Source: Aplectana chamaeleonis
Lineage: Eukaryota > Nematoda > Chromadorea > Rhabditida > Cosmocercidae
Direction of reading: 5' to 3'
Length of the DNA: 64,000 nt
NCBI GenBank assembly: GCA_029168955.1
Contig: JAPDOI010000431.1
Location: 310,001 to 374,000, forward strand
This document shows, piece after piece, positions 12,880-23,808 of this stretch. A program made the position numbers and the translations under genes. Below the pieces are notes generated by a model, which had not been told where the DNA came from, searched no databases, and saw nothing but the letters and a program-made list of their open reading frames with translations. The number at the start of each line of letters is the position of its first letter. Within the stretch, counting starts at the first letter, position 1.

Positions 12880-13460
12880 GGATGGGATTGGAAGTGGGCG
12901 GGGCTTAGACAGGAGTACGCACAGCGGCAAGAAAGTGCTTTAAAATTCGAAAAAAGTTTGGGGAATCAGGCGGAAAGTCTGTGAGGGCTTCGAGGGCAAG
13001 TTTTCAATGTACCGAAAGTGGGCGGGGCTTCGGCAGGAGTGCGCACAATAGCAAGAAAATGCTTTGAAATTTGAAAAGGTATGGGAAATCAGGCTGGAGG
13101 TGTATGACGGTTTCCGAGGCAAGTTTTCAATGTACCGAAAGTGGGCGGAGCCTCAGGGATAGTGCGCACAAGGGTAAAAAGTGCGTAGAAGTTTGAAATA
13201 AGGTGTGTATTGTCGTTGGATGTGTGTAAGGATTCGAAAGGAGTGTTTTCGATGTTTCGAAAAGTGGGAGAAGCTTATCCAGGAGTACGCACAACAGCAA
13301 ATAAGTGCTTTGGGATTCGAGAAAAAATTTGGAGCGACGTTGTAGGCGTGCAAAAGTTTCGAAAACATGTTTTAGATGCTCCGAAAAGTGGGGGGGGGTT
13401 CAGAAGGAGTGCGCGCAAGGGCAAAATGAGTGCTTGGGAAATTGAATTCTGAATACGTAT
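12880..13460 (+). repeat. ~123-bp tandem repeat, about five units
   Basis: The word AGTGGGCGGGGCTT or a variant recurs at about 12892, 13016, 13139, 13261 and 13385, a spacing near 123 bp. Each unit continues with AGGAGTRCGCACAA and a TTTCAATGTACCGAAA-like segment. Units diverge from one another by 20-30%, so the array is old. No protein is implied. Confidence 0.85.
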
Positions 13461-13484
13461 TTTTGATGTTCCTCAAAATGGGCT

Positions 13485-14128
13485 TCTCGCTCGAAAAGGG
13501 TATCGATTCTATGACATAAATCTAATGTTTGGAGGGGGTAGTAATGGGAACTAACGAAAAAACAAACGGAAACTGTGTGCGAGTGTGGAATAACGGTTGC
13601 TTTTGATATCGGATGAAAATGGACGAGTTAGTCTGCGCGCGGTTAAAACAGTGAACATTAGCGACAAAGCGGTTGAGATGGCGGAGCCGATAGGCTCCTG
13701 CAGCCTATACTATGGTTTTCGTTTTCTTTCTAGTCTGACTCATGTACCAGGCGGCTGGCCGTGTGGGGTTGGCGGCCTCACTGGAGAATGGCGTTTCGAT
13801 TAGCGTGGGGTGATCTACCTTCGCGGCCCCGTCCACTCCTCAGACTAAAATGATTGCGCGCACTCTAGAACGCTCACCTATTTGTGAGCATCAAACACCA
13901 GCCATAGTGACGGTATTCGAAGAATCAATCTGGAAGAGTTCATATTTTGGAGGCGGGGTTGTCGAAGCTCGTGGGCGGGGTCGACGAAATTTTTCGACTT
14001 TCATTGCTTAAATTTAGTAGTTTAGACTAGTTTTTGACGCTTCCAACGGCGCGAGCGTTCTACTAGGAGCCATACGACCCAATAGCGTAGTTATCCCAAC
14101 AACGTTTTCGAGCGTGTCTGCTGCCTTC
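13485..14128. repeat. dispersed repeat, related to 34.8/36.7, 37.7 and 44.1-44.3 kb
   Basis: Three blocks of this stretch recur elsewhere. About 13490-13725 matches the reverse complement of about 44095-44330. About 13726-13870 matches 34800-34848 joined to 36659-36790. About 14010-14128 matches the reverse complement of about 37692-37812. The right edge, GAGCGTGTCTGCTGCCTTCAA, resembles the end at 44321-44341, which abuts a TTAA. It is probably an old non-autonomous TTAA element, with ends uncertain. Confidence 0.6.
13747..13750. other. empty target site for the 34849-36658 element
   Basis: The sequence here, ACCAGGCGGCTGGCCGTG, is continuous. At 34845-34848 the homologous ACCAG is followed by a 1810-bp insertion and then by CAGGCGGCTGGCCGTG at 36659. 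This is therefore a paralogous pre-insertion site and shows the duplicated target is CAG. Confidence 0.85.
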
Positions 14129-14129
14129 A

Positions 14130-15165
14130 AGTTGAGAAGTAGCTTTTCCATCTTAATGTATGCATAAAATGTGCATAGTGTGTACACTTGACAGGGAATT
14201 CACAAAACAGCTTTTTTAATAACAAGCTACTCTCGTTTTTGTTGCTACAGTTTGAACACAGCCAACTGATGAATATGCGTTTGCGACATAGGGTCACGAC
14301 GTTTGCGACTTAAATAGGTTCTATTTTCCAGAAATTTTCGAGACATTTTGCAAGGGAAAGCTCGAAGCGACGCGGAACAGATCGAAGATTTGATGGATTG
14401 ATTGATTGCAGCTCCCGTGAGCGGTCGACATTCGCTCTTCTCCTGACAAGGGAAGTATAAGAAGCGTAGGTCTGAACGATAGAAATCTAATGTCATGTGG
14501 AAATGTTCACGCATTACATGGTAAAATAGTGTAGGCTGCCCGCCGCGAAAGATAGATCTGAAGGAGTTATAAGCTCCGAAAGTTTGCCAGCCATCGACCT
14601 CCTCCTAGTCTATGAATTGTTAAACGGTCACGTCAACAGCATCGACGGCGCAAAGGGAGGAAGGGGCAGTGGTGGGCATGTGACCAGGGTTCGAATCTCC
14701 CCCAGAACTGCTTCTTTGCAAATTCATGGAACTTTCATATTTTGATCAAAACTTATATCACAAATCTCATCTTATCCTTTTGCTGCGCGATATAGCCATA
14801 TCGACAGTGAAATAGACTCGGGTACAAAGGATTTAAGGTATTGTTCCCCATCAAGGATTTCCATTGTTTTGTAGAACTTATATGATTTGGAAGTTTTAAC
14901 ATCACATATTTTGAACAACAATATCACTTTCTGGGGCGCAAAATATATAACCATTTCTTTCACCAATGGTAAACAGGCACATAATGCATCAAACAAAAAC
15001 AAATTCAAGGACAGCGAATGAACGCGATAGGCCCCTGGCAACCTATCTATTCACAGGGACCGAGCGCTACTGGGAATTCGAGATCAGTTAGAGTTTCAAT
15101 AGAAGCCGGACGGATAAGAACGTAGCCGGCCTTAAAGGCTTCTAGCTCCCGAAAAACAAAACTTT
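14130..15165. other. no gene recognised
   Basis: The base composition is mixed to AT-rich, with no convincing open frame or repeat inside the window. GGTTCGAATC at about 14689 resembles a tRNA B box but has no supporting cloverleaf. Confidence 0.5.
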
Positions 15166-15169
15166 TAAG

Positions 15170-15990
15170 AATGGGGCAATCCCTCTCCCTACCCGAATAC
15201 AAATTAAATGGCTCAATCATACCAGCGGTGAAAAATATTCAGGATTCCACTATAACAACGCACTAGATTCTTCTGATAACTTGAATATGATTACTAAGAA
15301 GGCGTTAACTAGAACGTATAGGATATTCAAGGGGCTCTCCACCAAAAATAGAACTGTTTTACTGCGAGCTTATAAAACTTTTGTCAGACCCTTAGTAGAA
15401 AGCGGTACATCCGTGTTCAATCCTCGTGAAATAAAAGACATTCAGTTGATTGAGAGAGTTTAAAACAACTGTACGAGAAAACTTGTTATAAGGTACAATG
15501 GATTCCTGCATTCACGGGTACCCACTCCCAAAATAAGAAACAAATTTTTTGGTCTCCATTCACTGTATTCGCAAAGAAAGTTTACCGATGTTTGCTGGGT
15601 TTTTAAGATACTATCTGGTCGGGTTTCTGTGCGCTCGTCTAAATTCTATAAGCTCATTCCTTCGAGGACTAGAGGCACTCCCTATAAAATATGGTACTCC
15701 AAGCCGAGATCAGGCGCCAGGGCACATTCATTTACAGTTCGAGCTGGATCTGCTTATTTAACTTTGAAATCTGACGTACTTCCTACCACGCAGAGTTTCT
15801 CTTCTTTTAAACGAATGACAAAAAAGTCTCTGCGCGAGTTTTAAGTTCTATGGTGCTGCGATTTAACGTGTTTCTCAGATTTCAATTTGTGAATGACTCA
15901 TGTTGTCAGCGTTTCGATTCCGTTTTTATGTTTCTATGATGGTTTTGCTGTATTATTCTATCACGGCTGTCTTGAATAGACGTAAATAAA
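15170..15990 (+). pseudogene. Jockey/CR1-group LINE reverse transcriptase, C-terminal relic
   Basis: Two frames join to give the C-terminal end of a LINE polyprotein. Upstream is YKLNGSIIPAVKNIQD. After a frameshift near 15245 comes ALTRTYRIFKGLS, then LLRAYKTFVRPLVESGTSVF. This is the pattern of the thumb/C-terminal region of Jockey and CR1-type reverse transcriptases. One in-frame stop lies at 15461-15463, and the frame then stays open to 15844, ending in FKRMTKKSLREF. A roughly 140-bp 3' region ending AAATAAATCAAATC follows. The palm domain with the catalytic aspartates is absent, so this is a 5'-truncated dead copy. It is unrelated to the RTE copies. Clade assignment is from recognisable motifs only. 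Confidence 0.8.
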
Positions 15991-17845
15991 TCAAATCAAT
16001 TAAGACTACAAAGCGAGGTATGCGTTTTCTGTTATGGTTTAGCAGTTGAATTATTGTTCTAGGAAATGCTGCACTACAGTACGGTGATCCCGTTGTGTTT
16101 CTGCGCATTTCATTTGGAGAGGCCGTCGTAGCAGAGCTAGGTCTGTAACACTTTGCGGGACTAACTTTAGATTTTCCCCGACTGGTTTTTTTCACACCTT
16201 TGTTTTGACAGCTGTAGGTCTTAGGCGGGACTAAAATATTACGCACTCAAAATTTATGCCAAACTTCGATATAAGGTCCGTTTCCATGTTTTTTCGGATG
16301 TGAAGCAAGCTCATGTTGTTCTGTCTGTTGTACAATGAAGAGCATAGTGAGGTACAGTTAGTCCTGTTAGAACTATTCTTAACTCAAGAGTTTATTCCTT
16401 CCTCTAAATAATAGTGATGAAATACTGTTTTGATAGTGCTTATCCGTTCAACTGTGTCGCTAATACTTGTGCATTAGTCCCTTACTTTCGGATCGATCAG
16501 TAATCTGGATGCAGCCGTTCAACGATAATAATATAATAATCAAATTTCCAGAGTTCAGAAATCCCTCTTTTTGAAGTGAGTGGACCACAGCTAGGGACTT
16601 CCATATTTCTTCCAAATCAGTATGCAGGTGTTTATTTTAACAATGAGATCATTGCAATTTTCTTGGAATCACTTGATTAACTCGAGAACAAATCAGTTTT
16701 TTTTTCTGATTCTCTATTTGAGCGTTATCACCTGCATTCCGTCCTATTTTAATGTAGTTGAATAGTTCAGTTTTTCGTATGGGCCGAACATCTAAAAGAA
16801 CACTAAGTTGTAACCGCCTATTATAGGCCATTCCTTTCAGAACTACCTATAGCATTCACAAATTGTTCAATATTTAGAGAGCGTCTTCCAATTTAGCTAA
16901 TTAAAGTGTTATTTCAATAACAATGTTCCGTCCATTTCGAAATCGGTTACTCCAGCCTTTGAAAGTGAAAAGTCATCATTTTGTGGAATGTGTCGACTAA
17001 AATTGGCTGAGAAAAGTGGCAAGAATGTGAAAGCTACATATACGCCCGCTTAGTTTCACATGGGGAGCTCTTTGTGAGTTCTACTAGCCTTGTAACATGC
17101 CCTACTACCATTATCTCGTTTAATGATATCGATTTCGCTTCTTTGCTGTAGGGAATCTCGAATGTGCAGTCAGTCTCATAGTTAGCTCTACTGTTTTTAA
17201 GCACGGTCTGGGTATCTGTGTCCTTGAAAAACAATGACCCGTTACCACTTGGGTTCTCAGTTTTGATGACTTCACTTTTGTGTGCTTTAAAGTTTTAATT
17301 TTCAGGTTCATAACTTTTGAAAGATAACTTGAAATACCACAGTGTTGCTCAAAACATAATTTTTATGTAACAGCGTGGAAGCACAATAAATGATTGCGGA
17401 TTAAAGTTTTACACTAATAACATTCAAAATATGAAAAACTTGACTGGATGTGACACAAAAAGGGAATTCGCGGTTTGAGTGTATAATTTTTCATTTACTT
17501 AAATGTATCCTCACTTGTTTTTTTAAATATTTCGCATTTAAAATCACACCAACGTGCACTATTTTCGGATTCTGAAATCAAAATTGGCACATATTTCCAA
17601 TGCGTTTTTCTTGTTCAAGTATTTGAAGTTTTTTTTTGGAAACTTGTGAACTCGATCATGTGTTGTATTTCGTTGCATATTTTTGTGTGTAACCGTTAGC
17701 CATTATTGTGAACAAACACAATTTTTTCACAATTATCGTCTCATTACTAATTGATGTGCCATCAAGTGATAAATTAGGAAATAAATTTGTATATTATCAT
17801 TTTCGTGTTATGTTGTTATGCAGCACGCTAACCTGGAGTCCCCCA
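15991..17845. other. AT-rich stretch, nothing recognised
   Basis: This is one of the two longest stretches without a recognisable repeat in the window. No coding frame above background and no RNA gene could be supported. Confidence 0.5.
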
Positions 17846-17908
17846 ATCGTGATATCCACTACTGGCTATTCTATACTGCAATAGCCAGTAGTGGGCATCA
17901 TGATTGTA
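17846..17908. repeat. hairpin, 14-bp perfect core
   Basis: CACTACTGGCTATT and its exact reverse complement AATAGCCAGTAGTG are separated by 9 bases. Weaker pairing extends outward (CAATCGTGATATC against GGCATCATGATTG). It may be a miniature foldback or a structured remnant. Confidence 0.75.
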
Positions 17909-18189
17909 GGATCCTCTGCTGGCGTATCGCGCTGTTCTGAGCCCCTCCCATCGGAAGGGCGCCGTGATATCATATTTGCCCGCGGTCCGAACGCAAAGAG
18001 CTGTGATGCAGATTTGCGTTCGGAACGCGCACACTTTCGTACTGACCGCGGCGGTATACCGTTCGGAACGCTCGCAATGGTGCGGTCGGAACGTCGCCGA
18101 TCCCGCGGTCGGTCCTTTCGCTGCGCGCGGTCAGCCCTATTTTCTGTCTGAGCTCTTGAAAAATTGATTTGTAGGTGGGTGGGATTCAG

Positions 18190-18397
18190 ATGGGGTCATC
18201 GGGACGTCGTGAAAAGTGCATAAAGCATCCGATGACATCATCAGGACGTCGTGCTAAGTACATGGTGCATCTGAGGAAGTCATCGGGACGTCGTTCCAAG
18301 TACATGGGGAATCTGAAGACGTCATCACGACGTCGTGCCAAGTACATAGGGCAACTGATGACATCATCAGGACGTCGTGGCAAGTACATAGGGAACA
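18190..18397 (+). repeat. diverged 42-bp minisatellite, about five units
   Basis: These units resemble the array at 1-7242 (GCATCTGATGACATCATCAG followed by GTACATAGGG), but the middle reads GACGTCGTGCCAAG instead of GGTGTCATGTAAAG. Units are about 42 bp and vary strongly. The same sub-family recurs at 27555-27835 on the other side of the 144-bp satellite block. Confidence 0.85.
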
Positions 18398-18497
18398 GGG
18401 TTCGGCGTGAGGTGTGATGTATCACAGGGGGGGGGTCGGACCCGTCGACATCCGGTGGGATGGGGGTCGGAACTTCGGTCAACCAAGAATCAAGCAG

Positions 18498-18578
18498 GCT
18501 ACGGCGCGAGGTGTGATACAACCCAACATTGGTCCGACCCCCCACCCAAGTCAAGCGATTTGCTCAGCCCCCCCCTGG
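18498..18578 (+). repeat. left 80-bp module (inverted partner at 27474-27553)
   Basis: This segment, starting CAGGCTACGGCGCGAGG and ending in a run of C, is repeated in reverse orientation at 27474-27553 with very high identity. The two copies bracket the 144-bp satellite block. A partial relative (GGCGTGAGGTGTGAT) lies at about 18401. Between this module and the first satellite monomer are about 170 bp with G runs and no gene. Confidence 0.88.
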
Positions 18579-19599
18579 GCAAAAGTGATGGGGACGAACG
18601 GAGGGGGGGGGGTGAGAGATCAAGACTACATTGACGCATCGATTGTATCAGTTAATCCTAATAATGCAATAAATAAATGTTCTCCACGAAAGCAGACAAA
18701 AACAACTCTCCTGCGACAATGACATCAACGTTCGTTCAATGGCTGAACTTTGATTAGTGCCCTGAGGGCACATAGGTGCGGTTTCGGGCATGAAAATCAC
18801 GTACAGTAACTCGCTATCCGGATGTGAAAACGCACCCAAAGTTTTATGAACGCAGCTTTAAGGCGAACAGCGCTACATGAGGTAGGCGGAGCCTGTTTTC
18901 ATGCCCTGAGGGCACATAGGTGCGGTTTCGGGCATGAAAACCTTGTATAGTAATTGGCTATCCGGATGTGAAAACGCACCCAAAATTTCATTGTAACAGC
19001 TTTAAGCCGAACAGCGCTACATATGGTGGGCGGATCCTGTTTTCATGCCCTGAGGGCACATAGGTGCGGTTTTGGGCATGAAAACCTTGTATGTTAATTG
19101 GCTATCCGGATGTGAAAACGCACCCAAAATTTCATGGTAACAGCTTTAAGCCGAACAGCGCTACATATGGTGGGCGGAGCCTGTTTTCATGCCCTGAGGG
19201 CACATAGGTGCGGTTTCGGGCATGAAAACCACATTTAGCAATTGGCTATCTAGATGTGAAAATGCACCCGAAATTTCATGATCACAGGTTTAAGCCGAAC
19301 AGCGCTACACATGGTGGGCGGAGCCTGTTTTCATGCCCTGAGGGTACGTAGGTGCGAATTCGGGCAGGAAAACCACATGTAGTAATTGGCTATCTAGATG
19401 TGAAAACACACCCGAAATTTCATGGTCACAGGTTTATGCCGAACAGCGTTACATTTTGTGGGCGGAGTCTTTTTCATGCCCTGAGGGCACATTGGTGCGA
19501 ATTCGGGCATGAAGAACACATGTAGTAATTGGCTATCCGGATGGAAAAACGCACCCAAAGTTTCATGGTCACAGCTTTAAGCCGAACAGCGCTACATAT

Positions 19600-22500
19600 G
19601 GTGGGCGGATCCTGTTTTCATGCCCTGCGGGCACTTTGGTGCGAGTTCGGGCATGAAAAACACATATGGTAGTTGACCATCCGGATGTGAAAACGCACCC
19701 AAATTTTCATGATCACAGCTTTAAGCCGGACAGCGCTACATATACTGGGCGGAGCCTGTTTTCATGTCCTGAGGGCACATAGGTGCGAATTCAGGCATGA
19801 AAAACACATATAATAATTGGCTATCCGGATGTGAAAACGCACCCGAAATTTCATGTTCACAGCTTTAAGCCGAACAGCGCTACATATGGTGGGCGGATCC
19901 TGTTTTCATGCCCTGCGGGCACTTTGGTGCGAATTCAGGCATGAAAAACACATATAATAATTGGCTATCCGGATGTGAAAACGCACCCGAAATTTCATGT
20001 TCACAGCTTTAAGCCGAACAGCGCTACATATGATGGGCGGATCCTGTTTTCATGCCCTGCGGGCACTTTGGTGCGAATTCGGGCATGAAAACACATATAG
20101 TAGTTGGCTATCCGGATGTGAAAACGCACCGAAATTTCATGGTCACAGCTTCAAGCCGGACAGCGCTACATATGGTGGGCGGAGCCTGTTTTCATGCCCT
20201 GAGGGCACTTTGGTGCGAATTCGGGCATGAATATCACATATAGTAGTTGGCTATCTGGATGTGAAAACGCACCGGAAATTTCATGGTTACAGGTTTAAGC
20301 CGAACAGCGTTACATATGGTGGGCGGAGCCTGGTTTCATGCCCTGAGGGCACAATTGTGCGAGTTCGGGCTTGAAAAACACATATAGTAGTTGGCTATCC
20401 GGATGTGGAAACGCCCCCAAAATTTCATGGTCTCAGCTTTAAGCCGAACAGCGCTACATATGTGGTGCGGAGCCTGTTTTCATGCCCTGAGGGCACATTG
20501 GTGCGAATTCGGGCATGAAAAACACATATAGTAATTGGCTATCCGGATGAGAAAACGCGCCCAAAAATTCATGGTCACAGCTTTGAGCCGAACGGCGCTA
20601 CATATGCTAGGCGGAGCCTGTTTTCATGCCCTGCGGGCACTTTGGTGCGAATTCGGGCATGAAAAACACATATAGTAGTTGACTATCCGGATGTGAAAAC
20701 GCACCCGAAATTTCATGGTCACAGCTTCCAAGCCGGACAGCGCTACATATCGTGGGCGGAGCCTGTTTTCATGCCCTGAGGGCACTTTGGTGCGAATTCG
20801 GGCATGAATATCACATATAGTAGTTGGCTATCTGGATGTGAAAACGCACCGGAAATTTCATGGTCACAGGTTTGCGCCTAACAGCGTTACATATGGTGGG
20901 CGGAGCCTGTTTTCATGCCCTGAGGGCACATTTGTGCGAATTCGGGCTTGAAAAACACATATAGTAGTTGGCTATCCGGATGTGAAAACGCACCCAAAAT
21001 TTCATGGTCACAGCTTCAAGCCGGACAGCGCTACATATGCTGGGCGGAGCCTGTTTTCATGCCCTGCGGGCACTTTGGTGCGAATTCGGGCATGAAAAAC
21101 ACATATAGTAGTTGACTATCCGGATGTGAAAACGCACCCGAAATTTCATGGTCACAGCTTCAAGCCGGACAGCGCTACATATGGTGGGCGGATCCTGTTT
21201 TCATGCCCTGCGGGCACTTTGGTGCGAGTTCGGGCATGAAAAACACATATGGTAGTTGACCATCCGGATGTGAAAACGCACCCAAATTTTCATGATCACA
21301 GCTTTAAGCCGGACAGCGCTACATATACTGGGCGGAGCCTGTTTTCATGTCCTGAGGGCACATAGGTGCGAATTCAGGCATGAAAAACACATATAATAAT
21401 TGGCTATCCGGATGTGAAAACGCACCCGAAATTTCATGTTCACAGCTTTAAGCCGAACAGCGCTACATATGGTGGGCGGATCCTGTTTTCATGCCCTGCG
21501 GGCACTTTGGTGCGAATTCAGGCATGAAAAACACATATAATAATTGGCTATCCGGATGTGAAAACGCACCCGAAATTTCATGTTCACAGCTTTAAGCCGA
21601 ACAGCGCTACATATGATGGGCGGATCCTGTTTTCATGCCCTGCGGGCACTTTGGTGCGAATTCGGGCATGAAAAACACATATAGTAGTTGGCTATCCGGA
21701 TGTGAAAACGCACCCGAAATTTCATGGTCACAGCTTCAAGCCGGACAGCGCTACATATGGTGGGCGGAGCCTGTTTTCATGCCCTGAGGGCACTTTGGTG
21801 CGAATTCGGGCATGAATATCACATATAGTAGTTGGCTATCTGGATGTGAAAACGCACCGGAAATTTCATGGTTACAGGTTTAAGCCGAACAGCGTTACAT
21901 ATGGTGGGCGGAGCCTGTTTTCATGCCCTGAGGGCACATTTGTGCGAGTTCGGGCTTGAAAAACACATATAGTAGTTGGCTATCCGGATGTGGAAACGCC
22001 CCCAAAATTTCATGGTCTCAGCTTTAAGCCGAACAGCGCTACATATGTGGTGCGGAGCCTGTTTTCATGCCCTGAGGGCACATTGGTGCGAATTCGGGCA
22101 TGAAAAACACATATAGTAATTGGCTATCCGGATGAGAAAACGCGCCCAAAAATTCATGGTCACAGCTTTAAGCCGAACGGCGCTACATATGCTAGGCGGA
22201 GCCTGTTTTCATGCCCTGCGGGCACTTTGGTGCGAATTCGGGCATGAAAAACACATATAGTAGTTGACTATCCGGATGTGAAAACGCACCCGAAATTTCA
22301 TGGTCACAGCTTCAAGCCGGACAGCGCTACATATGGTGGGCGGAGCCTGTTTTCATGCCCTGAGGGCACTTTGGTGCGAATTCGGGCATGAATATCACAT
22401 ATAGTAGTTGGCTATCTGGATGTGAAAACGCACCGGAAATTTCATGGTCACAGGTTTGCGCCTAACAGCGTTACATATGGTGGGCGGAGCCTGTTTTCAT

Positions 22501-22770
22501 GCCCTGAGGGCACATTTGTGCGAATTCGGGCTTGAAAAACACATATAGTAGTTGGCTATCCGGATGTGAAAACGCACCCAAAATTTCATGGTCACAGCTT
22601 CAAGCCGGACAGCGCTACATATGCTGGGCGGAGCCTGTTTTCATGCCCTGCGGGCACTTTGGTGCGAATTCGGGCATGAAAAACACATATAGTAGTTGAC
22701 TATCCGGATGTGAAAACGCACCCGAAATTTCATGGTCACAGCTTCAAGCCGGACAGCGCTACATATGGTG
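19600..22770 (+). repeat. 11-monomer higher-order repeat, two tandem copies of ~1.58 kb
   Basis: Diagnostic variant monomers reappear at an offset of about 1583 bp (11 x 144). The TTGACCATCCGG monomer is at about 19675 and 21257, the GATGAGAAAACGCGCCC monomer at 20548 and 22132, and the TTTGCGCCTAACAGCG monomer at 20871 and 22455. Identity between the two blocks is nearly complete. It falls away before about 19600 and after about 22770. Confidence 0.9.
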
Positions 22771-22796
22771 GGCGGAGCCTGTTTTCATGTCCTGAG

Positions 22797-23660
22797 GGCA
22801 CATTGGTGAGGTTTCGGGCAAGAAAACCACATATAGTAAATGGCTATCTGGATTTGAAAACGCCCCCAAAATTTCATGGTCTCAGCTTTAAGCCGAACAG
22901 CGCTACATATGGGGTGCGGAGCCTGTTTTCATGCCCTGAGGGCACATTGGTGCGAATTCGGGCATGAAAAACACATATAGTAATTGGCTATCCGGATGAG
23001 AAAACGCACCCAAAAATTCATGGTCACAGCTTTAAGCCGAACGGCGCTACATATGCTGGGCGGAGCCTGTTTTCATGCCCTGAGGGCACATTGGTGAGGT
23101 TTCGGGCATGAAAACCACATATAGTAAATGGCTATCTGGATTTGAAAACGCACCCAAAATTTCATGGTCACAGCTTTAAACCGAACAGCGCTACATATGG
23201 TGTGCGGAGCCTGTTTTCATGCCCTGAGGGCACATTGGTGCGAATTCGGGCATGGAAAACACATATAGTAATTGGCTATCCGGATGAGAAAACGCACCCA
23301 AAAATTCATGGTCACAGCTTTAAGCCGAACGGCGCTACACATGCTGGGCGGAGCCTGTTTTCAAGCCCTGAGCGCACATTGATGCGAATTCGGGCATGAA
23401 AAACACATATAGTAATTGGCTATCCGGATAAGAAAACGCACCCAAAAATTCATGGTCACAGCTTTAAGCCGAACGGCGCTACATATGCTGGGCGGAGCCT
23501 GTTTTCATGCCCTGAGGGCACATTGGTGAGGTTTCGGGCATGAAAACCACATATAGTAAATGGCTATCTGGATTTGAAAACGCACCCAAAATTTCATGGT
23601 CACAGCTTCAATCCGAACAGCGCTACATGGGTTGGGCGGAGCCTGTTTTCACGCCCTGGG
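22797..23660 (+). repeat. dimer/trimer sub-repeats at the array end
   Basis: A variant monomer marked CACATTGGTGAGGTTTCGGG occurs at about 22800, 23088 and 23520, i.e. spaced by two and then three monomers. The alternation with GATGAGAAAACGCACCC monomers indicates separate, smaller amplification steps than the 11-mer block upstream. Confidence 0.75.
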
Positions 23661-23808
23661 GGTATATAGGTGCGGTTTCAGGCAGGAAACCACATCTAGT
23701 AATTGACTATCCGGATGTGAAAACGCACCCAACAATTCATGGATACAGCTTCAATCCGAACAGCGCTGCATAGGAAGGGGTCCATCAAAAAATCGATAGC
23801 TGTGAAAT

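Larger units (their letters stand above)
18745..23775 (+). repeat. 144-bp satellite array, about 35 monomers
   Basis: The monomer recurs every 143-145 bp: the word ATGCCCTG(A/C)GGGCA occurs at 18901, 19045, 19189 and so on. Every monomer carries an 11-bp inverted repeat, TTTTCATGCCC...GGGCATGAAAA, around a 23-base loop, plus ATCCGGATGTGAAAACGCACC and a GTGGGCGGAGCCTG box. Open frames read through the array are artefacts of the 144-bp period, which is divisible by three. Sequence and spacing are far more uniform than in the surrounding repeats, so recent homogenisation is likely. Confidence 0.97.

Noticed and set aside
14640..14712. tRNA gene suggested by GGTTCGAATC near 14689
   Set aside because: The T stem does not pair beyond three positions, and no acceptor or anticodon arm can be drawn at proper spacing.
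19997..23773. Open frames with a repeated SFKPD.ATYGGRSLFSCPEGTLVRIRA-like pattern
   Set aside because: They are read-through of 144-bp satellite monomers (144 is divisible by three), broken wherever monomer length varies.
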